Positions 7,348 to 14,484 of a DNA stretch of 22,845 nucleotides are shown one piece after another. The stretch comes from a bacterium. Its GTDB lineage: Bacteria; CG03. Where the stretch lies: the NCBI GenBank assembly GCA_013791675.1, contig VMTI01000228.1:1-22845 (forward strand), read 5' to 3'. How positions within the stretch are numbered: position 1 is the first letter of the stretch; every line of letters begins with the position of its first letter. The translations under genes were made by a program, and so were the position numbers. The notes under the pieces were generated by a model, which did not search any database, was not told the origin of the DNA, and saw only the letters and a program-made list of their open reading frames with translations.

Positions 7348-7947
7348 GTGCATAAAAAAGACGTAGGCTTGTGGGCTCTGGTTATTATTTGCTTTTTTTT
7401 ATCCGTCCCGTCCCGCGCGGAAATGATTTCCACTCAAAAAATCGCCTTCGCGGATATAGAGGAAATTTATTCCCGTTTCCGCATGAAAGAGCTCGCGGAA
7501 AAAGAGATAGAGCTGAGAAAAGAAAAATATCTTTCGGAAATACGCCAGGTGGATGAAAAAATACGCCAGCTTGAAGCAAGCATCGCTCTTGAGGAAGAGA
7601 GAATAGTGGTTTCCGTTTCTACCGTTAGCGCTGAAACTTCGCAAATTGTCAATTCCACGACTTCCCAGGCCTCAACGGAAATATCCACGGCGACAGTGAA
7701 AACGGTCACTCCTGCCGAACAGATGGAAGAACTCAAAAACCAAAAAAATCTTCTTTCAGCGGAGGCCAAAGAAGGCCTAAAAAATATTAAAAGCGAATAT
7801 ATGTCCCAGATAATGGGCAGGATTTACGACGCCTGCGCTGAAGCTGCCAAAGAAGGCGGATACGCTTTGATTATTGATAAAAGCAATGCCGTTTACGGCA
7901 TTCCGGCGACCGATCTTACCGAACGGATTTTAGAAAAATTAAAATAA
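7348..7947 (+). CDS. OmpH/Skp-family periplasmic chaperone
   Basis: Likely holdase that carries unfolded outer-membrane proteins to BamA; it lies between bamA and lpxD, as skp does in many Gram-negatives. I favour the GTG at 7348: AGGTGG sits four bases upstream and the product begins MHKKD, then a hydrophobic core and cleavage near SVPSRA. The ATG at 7327 is an alternative adding seven residues. Of 199 residues, about 30-90 and 125-165 are charged, Lys/Glu-rich coiled-coil arms, and the end (YDACAEAAKEGGYALIIDKS and the following YGIPATDLTE) fits the family core. Between the arms, about residues 87-124 are rich in Ser, Thr and Val, an insertion at the expected tip of the coiled-coil hairpin. 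The stop overlaps the lpxD start by one base. Confidence 0.85.
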   Translation: MHKKDVGLWALVIICFFLSVPSRAEMISTQKIAFADIEEIYSRFRMKELAEKEIELRKEKYLSEIRQVDEKIRQLEASIALEEERIVVSVSTVSAETSQIVNSTTSQASTEISTATVKTVTPAEQMEELKNQKNLLSAEAKEGLKNIKSEYMSQIMGRIYDACAEAAKEGGYALIIDKSNAVYGIPATDLTERILEKLK

Positions 7948-8963
7948 TGAAATTATCCGAAATAGCCGCTCGCATAGGCGGGGAGATAAAGGGCGCCGCT
8001 GAAAGTCCGTCGTGGCGGAATATTGATATAAAAAATATCGCGGATATTGAAAGCGCCGAGCCCGGCGAAATAACTTTTATATCCAATCCCAAATATAGAG
8101 CCGCGCTTAAAAAAACGCGCGCTTCGGCTGTTATAATCCAATCCGGCATGGAAACGGATATTCCATCCGTTATATGCAGGAATCCTTATTTAGGTTTCGC
8201 TAAAACTATTTCTTTGTTCAGGGACCCTCCGCCGAGGCCGTGCGCCGGTATAAATCCTCTCGCTTCGGTTTCTGAAGGATTTATTGCCGACGACGCCGCC
8301 ATAGACGCTTTCGTGGTCGTAAGTAAGAACGCCAAAGTCGGCAGGGGAACGGCCATTATGCCGCATGTTTTTATAGGCGAGGGCGCGGAAATCGGCGACA
8401 ACTGCTTTATTTATCCCAATGTAACGGTGCGGGAAAAAGTGAAAGTGGGAAACAATGTGATAATACATTCCGGTTCCGTCATAGGCTCTGACGGGTACGG
8501 TTATGTTCAGGATGAAGGCATTCACAAAAAAATACCGCAGGCGGGAAATGTGGTCATATGTGACAATGTTGAAATAGGCGCCAATGTGTGCATAGACCGC
8601 GCGGCTCTTTCGGAAACTTTCATAGGTGAGGGTACGAAGATAGATAATCTGGTGCATATAGCGCATAATGTGAAAATAGGAAAACATTGTCTCATTCTGG
8701 GGCAGACGGGCATAGCCGGAAGCACAGTTATAGGCGATTACACGACGCTGGCGTCGCAAAGCGGAATTTCGGGGCATTTAAAAATAGGGAATCATGTTAC
8801 CGTCGCGGCGCGTGGCGGTGTGATAAAGGACATTCCGGACGGCGCGCTCGTGTCGGGTTTTCCGGCGAGAGATCACCGCGAGATGTTGAAAGTGCATGCG
8901 GCCACGATGCGTCTTCCTGAGATACTGGATATGTTCCGCAAAATGAAAAAAGGGGAAACTTAA
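7947..8963 (+). CDS. lpxD: UDP-3-O-acylglucosamine N-acyltransferase LpxD
   Basis: Third committed step of lipid A synthesis: adds the second 3-hydroxyacyl chain from acyl-ACP to UDP-3-O-acyl-glucosamine in the cytoplasm. The 338-residue length matches the family (E. coli 341). The N-terminal uridine-binding domain contains ITFISNPKYRAALKKTRAS. From about residue 110 there are left-handed beta-helix hexapeptide repeats. LVHIAHNVKIGKHC places His240 at the catalytic histidine (His239 in E. coli), followed by ILGQTGIAGST and GHLKIGNHVTVAARGGV. Starts and stops overlap its neighbours by one base (TAATG), so it is tightly coupled to skp and lpxC-fabZ. Confidence 0.95.
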   Translation: MKLSEIAARIGGEIKGAAESPSWRNIDIKNIADIESAEPGEITFISNPKYRAALKKTRASAVIIQSGMETDIPSVICRNPYLGFAKTISLFRDPPPRPCAGINPLASVSEGFIADDAAIDAFVVVSKNAKVGRGTAIMPHVFIGEGAEIGDNCFIYPNVTVREKVKVGNNVIIHSGSVIGSDGYGYVQDEGIHKKIPQAGNVVICDNVEIGANVCIDRAALSETFIGEGTKIDNLVHIAHNVKIGKHCLILGQTGIAGSTVIGDYTTLASQSGISGHLKIGNHVTVAARGGVIKDIPDGALVSGFPARDHREMLKVHAATMRLPEILDMFRKMKKGET

Positions 8964-10249
8964 TGGCTAAACAGAGAACTATAGCGAAGGATGTCTCTTT
9001 AAGCGGGATAGGGCTCCACACGGGTCAGAAAACATCCATAACTTTCAAGCCGGCTCCGGCAAACGCCGGAATTTTTTTCATGAAAAACGGCGTGAAGATT
9101 ACGCCCGCTGCCGGAAAAGTCTCAAGCACCGTCAGGGGCACGACAATCGGAGAAGGTGAAAACGCGATAAATACCGTGGAACATTTGATGGCCACTTTCG
9201 CAGGGCTCGGCATAGACAATATTTGCGTTGAGATAACGGCCGACGAGCCGCCCATAGGCGACGGCAGCGCAATGCCTTTTGTGAAGATGATAGAGGAAGC
9301 CGGCATCATCACCCAGGACGCTGAAAAAAAATATTACACGCCGTCAACAAAAATAGTATATTGTGAAAACGATGTGAAAGTGGAAGCTCTTCCGTCCGGC
9401 CGTCTCAAGGTGTCCGCCGAAATCGAATATGACCATCCTTTTATACAGAAACAGCGCATGGAAATTGTCATAGACGAGGAAGTGTTCAAAAAAGAAATAG
9501 CTCCCGCTAAAACATATTGTTTTGATTATGAGATAGAGCAGCTTGAAGCCATAGGCCTGGCTAAGGGCGGCAGTTTAAAAAACGCCATTGTAATAGGAGA
9601 GAACGGCATTCACAACAGTGAGATAATGACTTTTAAAGATGAATTTATCCGTCATAAAATTCTTGATCTGCTCGGCGACCTGTATCTTATAGGCCGGCCG
9701 ATAAAAGCGGATATAACTTCTTTTTGCGGGGGGCACACAGCCAACACGGCTTTAGCGAAGCTTTTCGCGAAAGATATGGAAAATACCGCCGGAGAGCTTG
9801 TTTCGGAGTGTCCGATGGAACTTGATCTGGAAGGCGTAAAAGCGGCGATACCCCATAGGCCGCCTTTTCTTTTTGTTGACAGAGTGACAATTACCGAGAA
9901 GGAGAAAACGGCGGTGGGGTACAGAATGATACGGCCTGATGAGTGGTTTTTCAAGGGGCATTTCCCGGAAAGGCCTGTGCTGCCGGGGGTGCTGATGGTA
10001 GAGGCTCTCGCCCAGACGGCATGCGTGCTGCTCCTTTCTAAGCCGGATTGGTGCGGGAAGCTTCCTTTTTTTATGGGAATAAACAATGTAAAATTCAGAA
10101 GGCCCGTAAATCCGGGGGATGAACTAACCCTTAAGATTGAGATTTTAAGGCCGAGAATGAGGGGAGGGAAAGCCGCCGGTAAGGCTTATGTCGGCGATGT
10201 GCTTGCCTGTGAATGCGAATTTACATTTTCGCTTGTGGAGAAACAATGA
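8963..10249 (+). CDS. Bifunctional LpxC deacetylase / FabZ dehydratase fusion
   Basis: One 428-residue chain joins two enzymes. Residues 1 to about 280 are LpxC, the zinc deacetylase that commits UDP-acyl-GlcNAc to lipid A: SGIGLHTG, VEHLMA with zinc ligand His74, HKILDLLGD with zinc ligands His231 and Asp235, and CGGHTANTALA with catalytic His258. Residues about 285-428 are FabZ, the 3-hydroxyacyl-ACP dehydratase: IPHRPPFLFVDRV, GHFPERPVLPG with catalytic His333, and VEALAQ with Glu347. All catalytic residues are present in both halves, so both should be active. A GGGG-containing purine run precedes the ATG, which overlaps the lpxD stop by one base. Such fusions are known in Bacteroidota, Planctomycetota and some uncultured phyla. 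The balance between membrane phospholipid and lipid A synthesis is set around these two activities. Confidence 0.95.
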   Translation: MAKQRTIAKDVSLSGIGLHTGQKTSITFKPAPANAGIFFMKNGVKITPAAGKVSSTVRGTTIGEGENAINTVEHLMATFAGLGIDNICVEITADEPPIGDGSAMPFVKMIEEAGIITQDAEKKYYTPSTKIVYCENDVKVEALPSGRLKVSAEIEYDHPFIQKQRMEIVIDEEVFKKEIAPAKTYCFDYEIEQLEAIGLAKGGSLKNAIVIGENGIHNSEIMTFKDEFIRHKILDLLGDLYLIGRPIKADITSFCGGHTANTALAKLFAKDMENTAGELVSECPMELDLEGVKAAIPHRPPFLFVDRVTITEKEKTAVGYRMIRPDEWFFKGHFPERPVLPGVLMVEALAQTACVLLLSKPDWCGKLPFFMGINNVKFRRPVNPGDELTLKIEILRPRMRGGKAAGKAYVGDVLACECEFTFSLVEKQ

Positions 10250-11052
10250 TATCGGAAAAAGCTCAGGTTGAGAAAAGCGCGGTGATTGGGAAAAATGTTG
10301 ATATAGCGCCTTTCGCCAGTATTGGAGAAAATACGCATATAATGGACGGAGCCGTAATCGGTCAGGGCGCTGTTATAGGGAGAAACACGACCATAGGCGA
10401 AGGCACGAAGGTGTCGCCGTACGCCGTGCTGGGTACGCCGCCTCAGGATTTAAAATACGCCGGCGAAGAAACTTTCTGTGAAATCGGCAAAAACTGCACG
10501 ATACGGGAATTTGTCACGGTCAACAGAGGAACGACGGCGACGGGTAAGACGGTTGTGGGCGACAACGTGCTTCTTATGGCTTATGTGCATGTGGCTCACG
10601 ACTGCAGGGTCGGCAACGGTGTTATCATGTCAAACTGCGTCGGAATCGCGGGGCATGTCAGCATCGGCGAAAACGCCATTATGGGCGCTTATGCGGCGGT
10701 GCACCAGTTCACACGGATAGGAATGCTGGCTATGGTTGGTGGTATGGCAAGAATAAATCAGGATGTGCCGCCTTATTCCATGGCCGCCGGAAGCCCCGCC
10801 TATGTTTACGGCCTCAACCGCATAGGGCTTTCGCGGGCGGGTTTTTCGCCGGAAGACCTGGCGGTGCTTAAAAAAGCTTATAAAATTATTTTCAGGGGTT
10901 CGCTCCTGAAAGAAGACGCGCTGAAGGAAGCGGAAAAATTGGAACAAACGGAATCGGTTAAGAAACTTATTGAATTTGTCAGAAGTTCAACGCGGGGGAT
11001 AACGCCTTCAAAAACATTGATAGAGGGACAAAAAGGAGGATTTGATGCATAG
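10246..11052 (+). CDS. lpxA: UDP-N-acetylglucosamine O-acyltransferase LpxA
   Basis: First step of lipid A synthesis: transfers a 3-hydroxyacyl chain from ACP to UDP-GlcNAc. The start at 10246 is chosen for GTGGAG five bases upstream and for the ATGA overlap with lpxC-fabZ; an earlier ATG at 10213 would add an unrelated 11-residue stretch. The product is 268 residues (E. coli 262). Left-handed beta-helix hexapeptides run from about residue 10 to 185, with GTPPQDLKYAGE, REFVTVNRGT and VHVAHDC. His118 matches the catalytic His125. A helical C-terminal domain follows. The gene ends inside the next gene by eight bases. Confidence 0.95.
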   Translation: MISEKAQVEKSAVIGKNVDIAPFASIGENTHIMDGAVIGQGAVIGRNTTIGEGTKVSPYAVLGTPPQDLKYAGEETFCEIGKNCTIREFVTVNRGTTATGKTVVGDNVLLMAYVHVAHDCRVGNGVIMSNCVGIAGHVSIGENAIMGAYAAVHQFTRIGMLAMVGGMARINQDVPPYSMAAGSPAYVYGLNRIGLSRAGFSPEDLAVLKKAYKIIFRGSLLKEDALKEAEKLEQTESVKKLIEFVRSSTRGITPSKTLIEGQKGGFDA

Positions 11053-11617
11053 GACTCAATTTTTTGCGAAACCCAAAATACAGGTTAAATATGTTTTGGA
11101 AACGCTTTTGATGGTTTTTATGGCGGCGCTGATTTCGGTGCTTGTTATGGATTACAGAATAATGCATTCCACATTCGCGGAGAATCTTTCTCTGGGCGAG
11201 GTGAATGCTTTAATTTATGCGGTACGCACCGGCGTTATTTACATATCTGTCATATTTCTCGTACTGGTTTTTGTTAAATCAACGCTTTTTTTTCATCATC
11301 TTATCGGACCAATGGTTGTGATAGAAAGGACTCTTGAAGTTATGAAAGAGGGTTATTTCGGAGGTAAAATCCGTCTAAGAAATCACGACGAGCTCAAAGA
11401 ACTTGCCGAAAGCATTGAAGCGCTGGGCAGAATAATACTTGAGGAATCCGCTGCCGCCAAATTGAAAATAGGTGATGTTTCCAACAAGCTGAATGAAATG
11501 AAAGACAAAATAGGCGAAAAGAATTATGTGGAAATGAAGCAGAAACTTGACAGCAGCATGTCTTTTTTTAAAAACCATTTCGGTACCGAGGCCGCCGCGA
11601 AGCTAATGAAAAAATGA
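11045..11617 (+). CDS. HAMP-domain membrane protein lacking an output domain
   Basis: A 190-residue inner-membrane protein. Segments at about 17-36 and 62-83 are hydrophobic and read as two transmembrane helices with a short 25-residue extracytoplasmic loop. A HAMP-like linker covers about 84-136 (GPMVVIERTLEVMKEGYFGG, then HDELKELAESIEAL), and a charged, probably coiled-coil tail ends the protein. There is no histidine kinase, chemoreceptor signalling or cyclase domain after HAMP, so it is not a complete known sensor. GGAGGA lies four bases before the ATG at 11045; a TTG at 11042 is possible. It overlaps lpxA by eight bases and pfkA by four. A partner-binding or oligomerisation role is inference only. 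Confidence 0.75.
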   Translation: MHRTQFFAKPKIQVKYVLETLLMVFMAALISVLVMDYRIMHSTFAENLSLGEVNALIYAVRTGVIYISVIFLVLVFVKSTLFFHHLIGPMVVIERTLEVMKEGYFGGKIRLRNHDELKELAESIEALGRIILEESAAAKLKIGDVSNKLNEMKDKIGEKNYVEMKQKLDSSMSFFKNHFGTEAAAKLMKK

Positions 11618-12582
11618 AAAAGAAAATAGCTGTTATCACCACCGGCGGCGATGCGCCCGGAATGAACGCCGCTTTACGGGCGGTGATAAGAACGGCTGTA
11701 TCCTGCGGCATGGAGATAACCGGCGTGAGGAAGGGCTGGTGGGGTTTTCTTGAGGATGATTATATTCCGCTTGATTCCAAATCGGTTTCAGGCATAATTT
11801 CAACCGGCGGCACATTTCTTAAAACGCGCAGATGCCCGCTCTCAAAAACCGCGGACGGCCTGAAAACAATATCTGAAAATCTGAAAAAAATTGCTCCGGA
11901 CGGACTGATTGTCATAGGCGGAGACGGTTCCATGAGGGCGGCCGATGCCATAGCAAAAAAAAGCGGCGTTCCCGTCATAGGCATACCCGCCTCTATTGAT
12001 AACGACATAGCGGGCACGGATGAGACCATAGGTTTTGACACGGCCGTAAACACGGTGCTTTCGGCGGTAGATAAGATAAGGGATACCGCCACTTCCCACG
12101 AGAGGGTTTTTATAGCCGAGGTGATGGGACGGGATTCCGGCTTTCTTGCTCTTTCGGCGGGCCTGGAAAGCGGTTACGAGATTATTCTTATTCCTGAAAT
12201 AAAAACGGATAAAAAAGAAGTGCTGAAAAAAATAAAAGCTTTCACGAGCGAAAAATCGTCCCTTATTATTGTTATGGCCGAAGGCGCCGGTTCAAGCGAT
12301 GAGCTTGCCGGGTATCTCGGCAAAATGACAAATTTGAAAGTGCGTGTTTCAAAACTCGGCTATATCCAGAGGGGCGGTTCTCCGTCGGTGGATTCGCGCG
12401 TGCTTGCCGCGGTTTTGGGCTATGAGGCCGTTATGCTTCTGAAAAACAACAAAAAAAATCTTATGTGCGCGTGGGTAAAAGATTCGTTTACAACTGTGCC
12501 GCTCGCGTATCCGGCGTCGCATAAAAAAAAGCTGAACCTGAAATGGCTGAGAATAGCCGAAGTCCTCGCGGGTCAAAAATGA
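11614..12582 (+). CDS. pfkA: ATP-dependent 6-phosphofructokinase
   Basis: Phosphorylates fructose 6-phosphate to fructose 1,6-bisphosphate, a committed step of glycolysis. The 322 residues match the bacterial family. Seen: TTGGDAPGMNAALRAV at 9-24, GTFLKTRRCP, the nucleotide loop GGDGS at 102-106, SIDNDIAGTDETIGFDTA with Asp129 and Asp131 as catalytic and Mg-binding residues, EVMGRDSGFLAL, and LGYIQRGGSPS. GGDGS rather than GGDDT supports ATP, not pyrophosphate, as phosphoryl donor. The start overlaps the HAMP-protein stop (ATGA), and the stop overlaps the next small gene in the same way. No promoter is visible, so it should be transcribed with its neighbours. Confidence 0.95.
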   Translation: MKKKIAVITTGGDAPGMNAALRAVIRTAVSCGMEITGVRKGWWGFLEDDYIPLDSKSVSGIISTGGTFLKTRRCPLSKTADGLKTISENLKKIAPDGLIVIGGDGSMRAADAIAKKSGVPVIGIPASIDNDIAGTDETIGFDTAVNTVLSAVDKIRDTATSHERVFIAEVMGRDSGFLALSAGLESGYEIILIPEIKTDKKEVLKKIKAFTSEKSSLIIVMAEGAGSSDELAGYLGKMTNLKVRVSKLGYIQRGGSPSVDSRVLAAVLGYEAVMLLKNNKKNLMCAWVKDSFTTVPLAYPASHKKKLNLKWLRIAEVLAGQK

Positions 12583-12773
12583 CATCCGCCTGCGAAAATA
12601 ACACAATGCAGGATAAGCTTATAAAAAAAATGCCCGGCTGGCAGCGTCTTAAAATAGCTTTTGGATTAAACGACTTCGCGAGAAAAATAATTCGCGCGGA
12701 TATCAAAAAAAACAATCCGCACATCAGCGACAAAGAGGCGGATAAGCTTGTCGCTGAAAGATTCAGAAAATGA
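12579..12773 (+). CDS. Small basic protein paired with a nucleotidyltransferase
   Basis: A 64-residue charged protein, no signal peptide or membrane segment. The ATG at 12579 is chosen because it overlaps the pfkA stop as ATGA, the arrangement used throughout this region; an ATG at 12606 would give 55 residues. The core (PGWQRLKIAFGLNDFARKII) followed by a NPHISDKEADKLVAERF segment resembles, from memory, small proteins found just before AbiEii-like nucleotidyltransferase genes. It overlaps the next gene by four bases. An antitoxin or partner role for the nucleotidyltransferase is inferred from position and pattern only. The coding potential is supported by the tight overlaps on both sides. 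Confidence 0.65.
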   Translation: MTSACENNTMQDKLIKKMPGWQRLKIAFGLNDFARKIIRADIKKNNPHISDKEADKLVAERFRK

Positions 12774-13333
12774 ATCAGACAGAAATTTTCGGGTTTGTTA
12801 TAGAAATCCTCGGAAAACTTAAAATAAACTATATGATTGTCGGTTCAGTGGCATCAACTGTTTACGGAAAACCGCGCTTAACCTATGACATGGATATACT
12901 GATTGATTTAAAAGAAAAGCAGATTGAAAATTTAGCCGGAAGTTTTAACAGTGACTGGTATGCTGATGCTGAAATGGTTAAGGACGCGATTGCGAAAAAT
13001 ATGCCTTTTAATTTTATACATACGCCGAGCGCCCTTAAAATAGATTTTTTTCCGGCAGGAAGCGGAGAATATGAGAAAGCGCAGTTTTTAAATAAAGTAG
13101 AACAGGAATTTGATGAAAAAATAACCGCGTTTTTTTCTTCTGCCGAGGATATAATTGTGAAGAAACTGGATTATTATATGGAAGGAAAGTCTGAAAAACA
13201 TCTTGAGGACATTAAGGGAATATTAAATGTGCGGGGCGAGAAACTGAATTTTAAATATATTGATTATTGGTCGGAAAAGAAAGGCTCTTTTAAAATTTGG
13301 GAGAAAATTAAGGAAGAAAAGGGGGAAAAATGA
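12770..13333 (+). CDS. AbiEii/DUF6036-like nucleotidyltransferase
   Basis: A 187-residue protein with a DNA polymerase beta-type nucleotidyltransferase fold. The signature is GS at 25-26 in IVGSVASTVYGKPRL, then DMDI with Asp40 and Asp42 as metal ligands, and a third carboxylate Asp92 in LKIDFFP. The later stretch EDIIVKKLDYYMEGKSEKHL followed by EDIKGIL is typical of AbiEii-type and DUF6036 families. Such enzymes include tRNA-modifying toxins of type IV-like toxin-antitoxin pairs, but substrates vary, and this one is unassigned. Sampled rows are AT-rich (19 and 20 G+C of 60 at 12901 and 13201, versus 38 of 60 at 11641 in pfkA), although 13021 has 28 of 60. This hints at acquisition. It overlaps both neighbours by four bases. 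Confidence 0.8.
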   Translation: MNQTEIFGFVIEILGKLKINYMIVGSVASTVYGKPRLTYDMDILIDLKEKQIENLAGSFNSDWYADAEMVKDAIAKNMPFNFIHTPSALKIDFFPAGSGEYEKAQFLNKVEQEFDEKITAFFSSAEDIIVKKLDYYMEGKSEKHLEDIKGILNVRGEKLNFKYIDYWSEKKGSFKIWEKIKEEKGEK

Positions 13334-14049
13334 AAAAGATTTTAGTTGTGTTGACGGTAATGGTGGTGATGGCTGGTGTCGCGAGGGCAGACTGGATAGG
13401 TGACGCTCAAGGTAAGCCGGAAGCTCAGCTTGTACCTCTTGCGGGAGATTTGGGCGCGGCGCTGGGCGGGGGAATGTACGAGCCCGTTAAAAACGGCGGC
13501 CTTCTCGGATTTGACATAGGAATAAGAACAAGTTTTGCGGGGATTTCTCAGGAAACAAAAACGAGTATAACCGGTTTAAAAGACAGCAGTTATATTCCCG
13601 CTGTGTGGCTTTACGCGTCAAAGGGGCTTCCTTTAGGCATAGATATTTTCGCGCGCTACGCGTCTCTTAAAATGGAGTCATCCGCCGAAACCATAGACCT
13701 TCTCGGAGTGGGCGTTCAATATACGGTGTTAAAGGATAGTCTGATAAATCCTATTCCCGGCGTGTCACTTCTTTTGGCGGTCAACAATCTTTCAGCGCCG
13801 GGCCTTGACGCGCAGACGATTTCCGCGGCTGCGACGGTCAGCAAAAAACTTCCTATTATTACGCCTTTCGCGACGCTGGCAATGGATAAGACCACAATGG
13901 AAGTCTTAACCGTGAAGCCGGAAAAAACGCAGGCCCGTATACTCGCCGGCATTGAACTCCGCCTTATTCCTTTTACATATTTTAACATAGCGGCTTCAAA
14001 AAGCGGTTCCGAAACGGGTTTTCAGCTCGGCATAGGAATAAAAAACTGA
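13330..14049 (+). CDS. Exported protein, probable small outer-membrane beta-barrel
   Basis: A 239-residue protein with a clear signal peptide (MKKILVVLTVMVVMAGVARA, cleavage after Ala20). The mature part alternates hydrophobic and polar residues with many Gly, Ser and Thr, for example WLYASKGLPLGIDIFARYAS, VQYTVLK, TPFATLAMDKTT and GFQLGIGIKN. This is the look of amphipathic beta-strands. It does not end in an aromatic residue, so the usual C-terminal beta signal is missing and a periplasmic beta-rich protein is also possible. A purine run with GGGGG lies before the ATG, which overlaps the nucleotidyltransferase stop. I do not recognise a specific family. Confidence 0.7.
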   Translation: MKKILVVLTVMVVMAGVARADWIGDAQGKPEAQLVPLAGDLGAALGGGMYEPVKNGGLLGFDIGIRTSFAGISQETKTSITGLKDSSYIPAVWLYASKGLPLGIDIFARYASLKMESSAETIDLLGVGVQYTVLKDSLINPIPGVSLLLAVNNLSAPGLDAQTISAAATVSKKLPIITPFATLAMDKTTMEVLTVKPEKTQARILAGIELRLIPFTYFNIAASKSGSETGFQLGIGIKN

Positions 14050-14056
14050 TATCAGT

Positions 14057-14380
14057 GTGCCCGGGATAGGAATAGACATAGCCGAGGTAAAACGTTTCCG
14101 TCGGCTTAGCGGGCGTTTTCTCAAACGGGTTTACACGGATGAGGAAGTCGCTTATTGTCGCAGAAGCGTTGACCCCGCCATGCATTTTGCCGCGCGTTTC
14201 GCGGCGAAAGAAGCGGTAATCAAGGCGACGACAAAGACGGACATTGCCCTCAAGGACATCTATGTGAAAAACAGAGCTTCCGGCGCCCCCGAAGTTTTTA
14301 TAAAAGGAAAAAAGAAGAAGTTCCACATATCCATATCCCACACGAAAGATATTGCCGTCGCTGTCGTCATCTCGCTTTGA
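14057..14380 (+). CDS. acpS: Holo-[acyl-carrier-protein] synthase
   Basis: Transfers 4'-phosphopantetheine from CoA to apo-ACP, activating the carrier used by FabZ, LpxA and LpxD. Seen: GIGIDIAEVKRF with Asp7 in the metal-binding position, ARFAAKEAVIKA with Glu52 as the second metal ligand, and ISISHTKDIAVAVV near the C-terminus. At 107 residues it is slightly short compared with the usual 115-125. The start is a GTG at 14057, with no ATG before the conserved core and no clear Shine-Dalgarno site, so translation is probably weak or depends on the gene seven bases upstream. Confidence 0.9.
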   Translation: MPGIGIDIAEVKRFRRLSGRFLKRVYTDEEVAYCRRSVDPAMHFAARFAAKEAVIKATTKTDIALKDIYVKNRASGAPEVFIKGKKKKFHISISHTKDIAVAVVISL

Positions 14381-14388
14381 AAATATGA

Positions 14389-14484
14389 ACCGTAAAATTT
14401 GCGCTGACACCGCTGCTGGCGGCATTCGGCGGCTGGAAATTAGGTCTGAAACTTACCGGCGGAGCAGAGGGGGAGGTAATAGAA
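14389..14484 (+). other. Open frame preceding the DUF2339 gene
   Basis: The DUF2339 reading frame stays open for 32 codons before its ATG, after a TGA at 14386-14388. The codons spell a hydrophobic, membrane-like stretch (FALTPLLAAFGGWKLGLKLT). No ATG, GTG or TTG lies in frame. It could be the relic of a longer N-terminus, or chance. Otherwise this acpS-to-DUF2339 gap shows nothing except a strong ribosome site, GGGAGGT, near its end. Confidence 0.3.

Noticed and set aside
7400..7425. CCGTCCCGTCCC in the skp-like signal peptide as another repeat copy
   Set aside because: It reads CGTCCCG, lacks the CCGTCCCC core and has no flanking dyad.
8190..8777. 195-codon minus-strand ORF opposite lpxD
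   Set aside because: It is a shadow of the hexapeptide-repeat codons; the product has no plausible domain.
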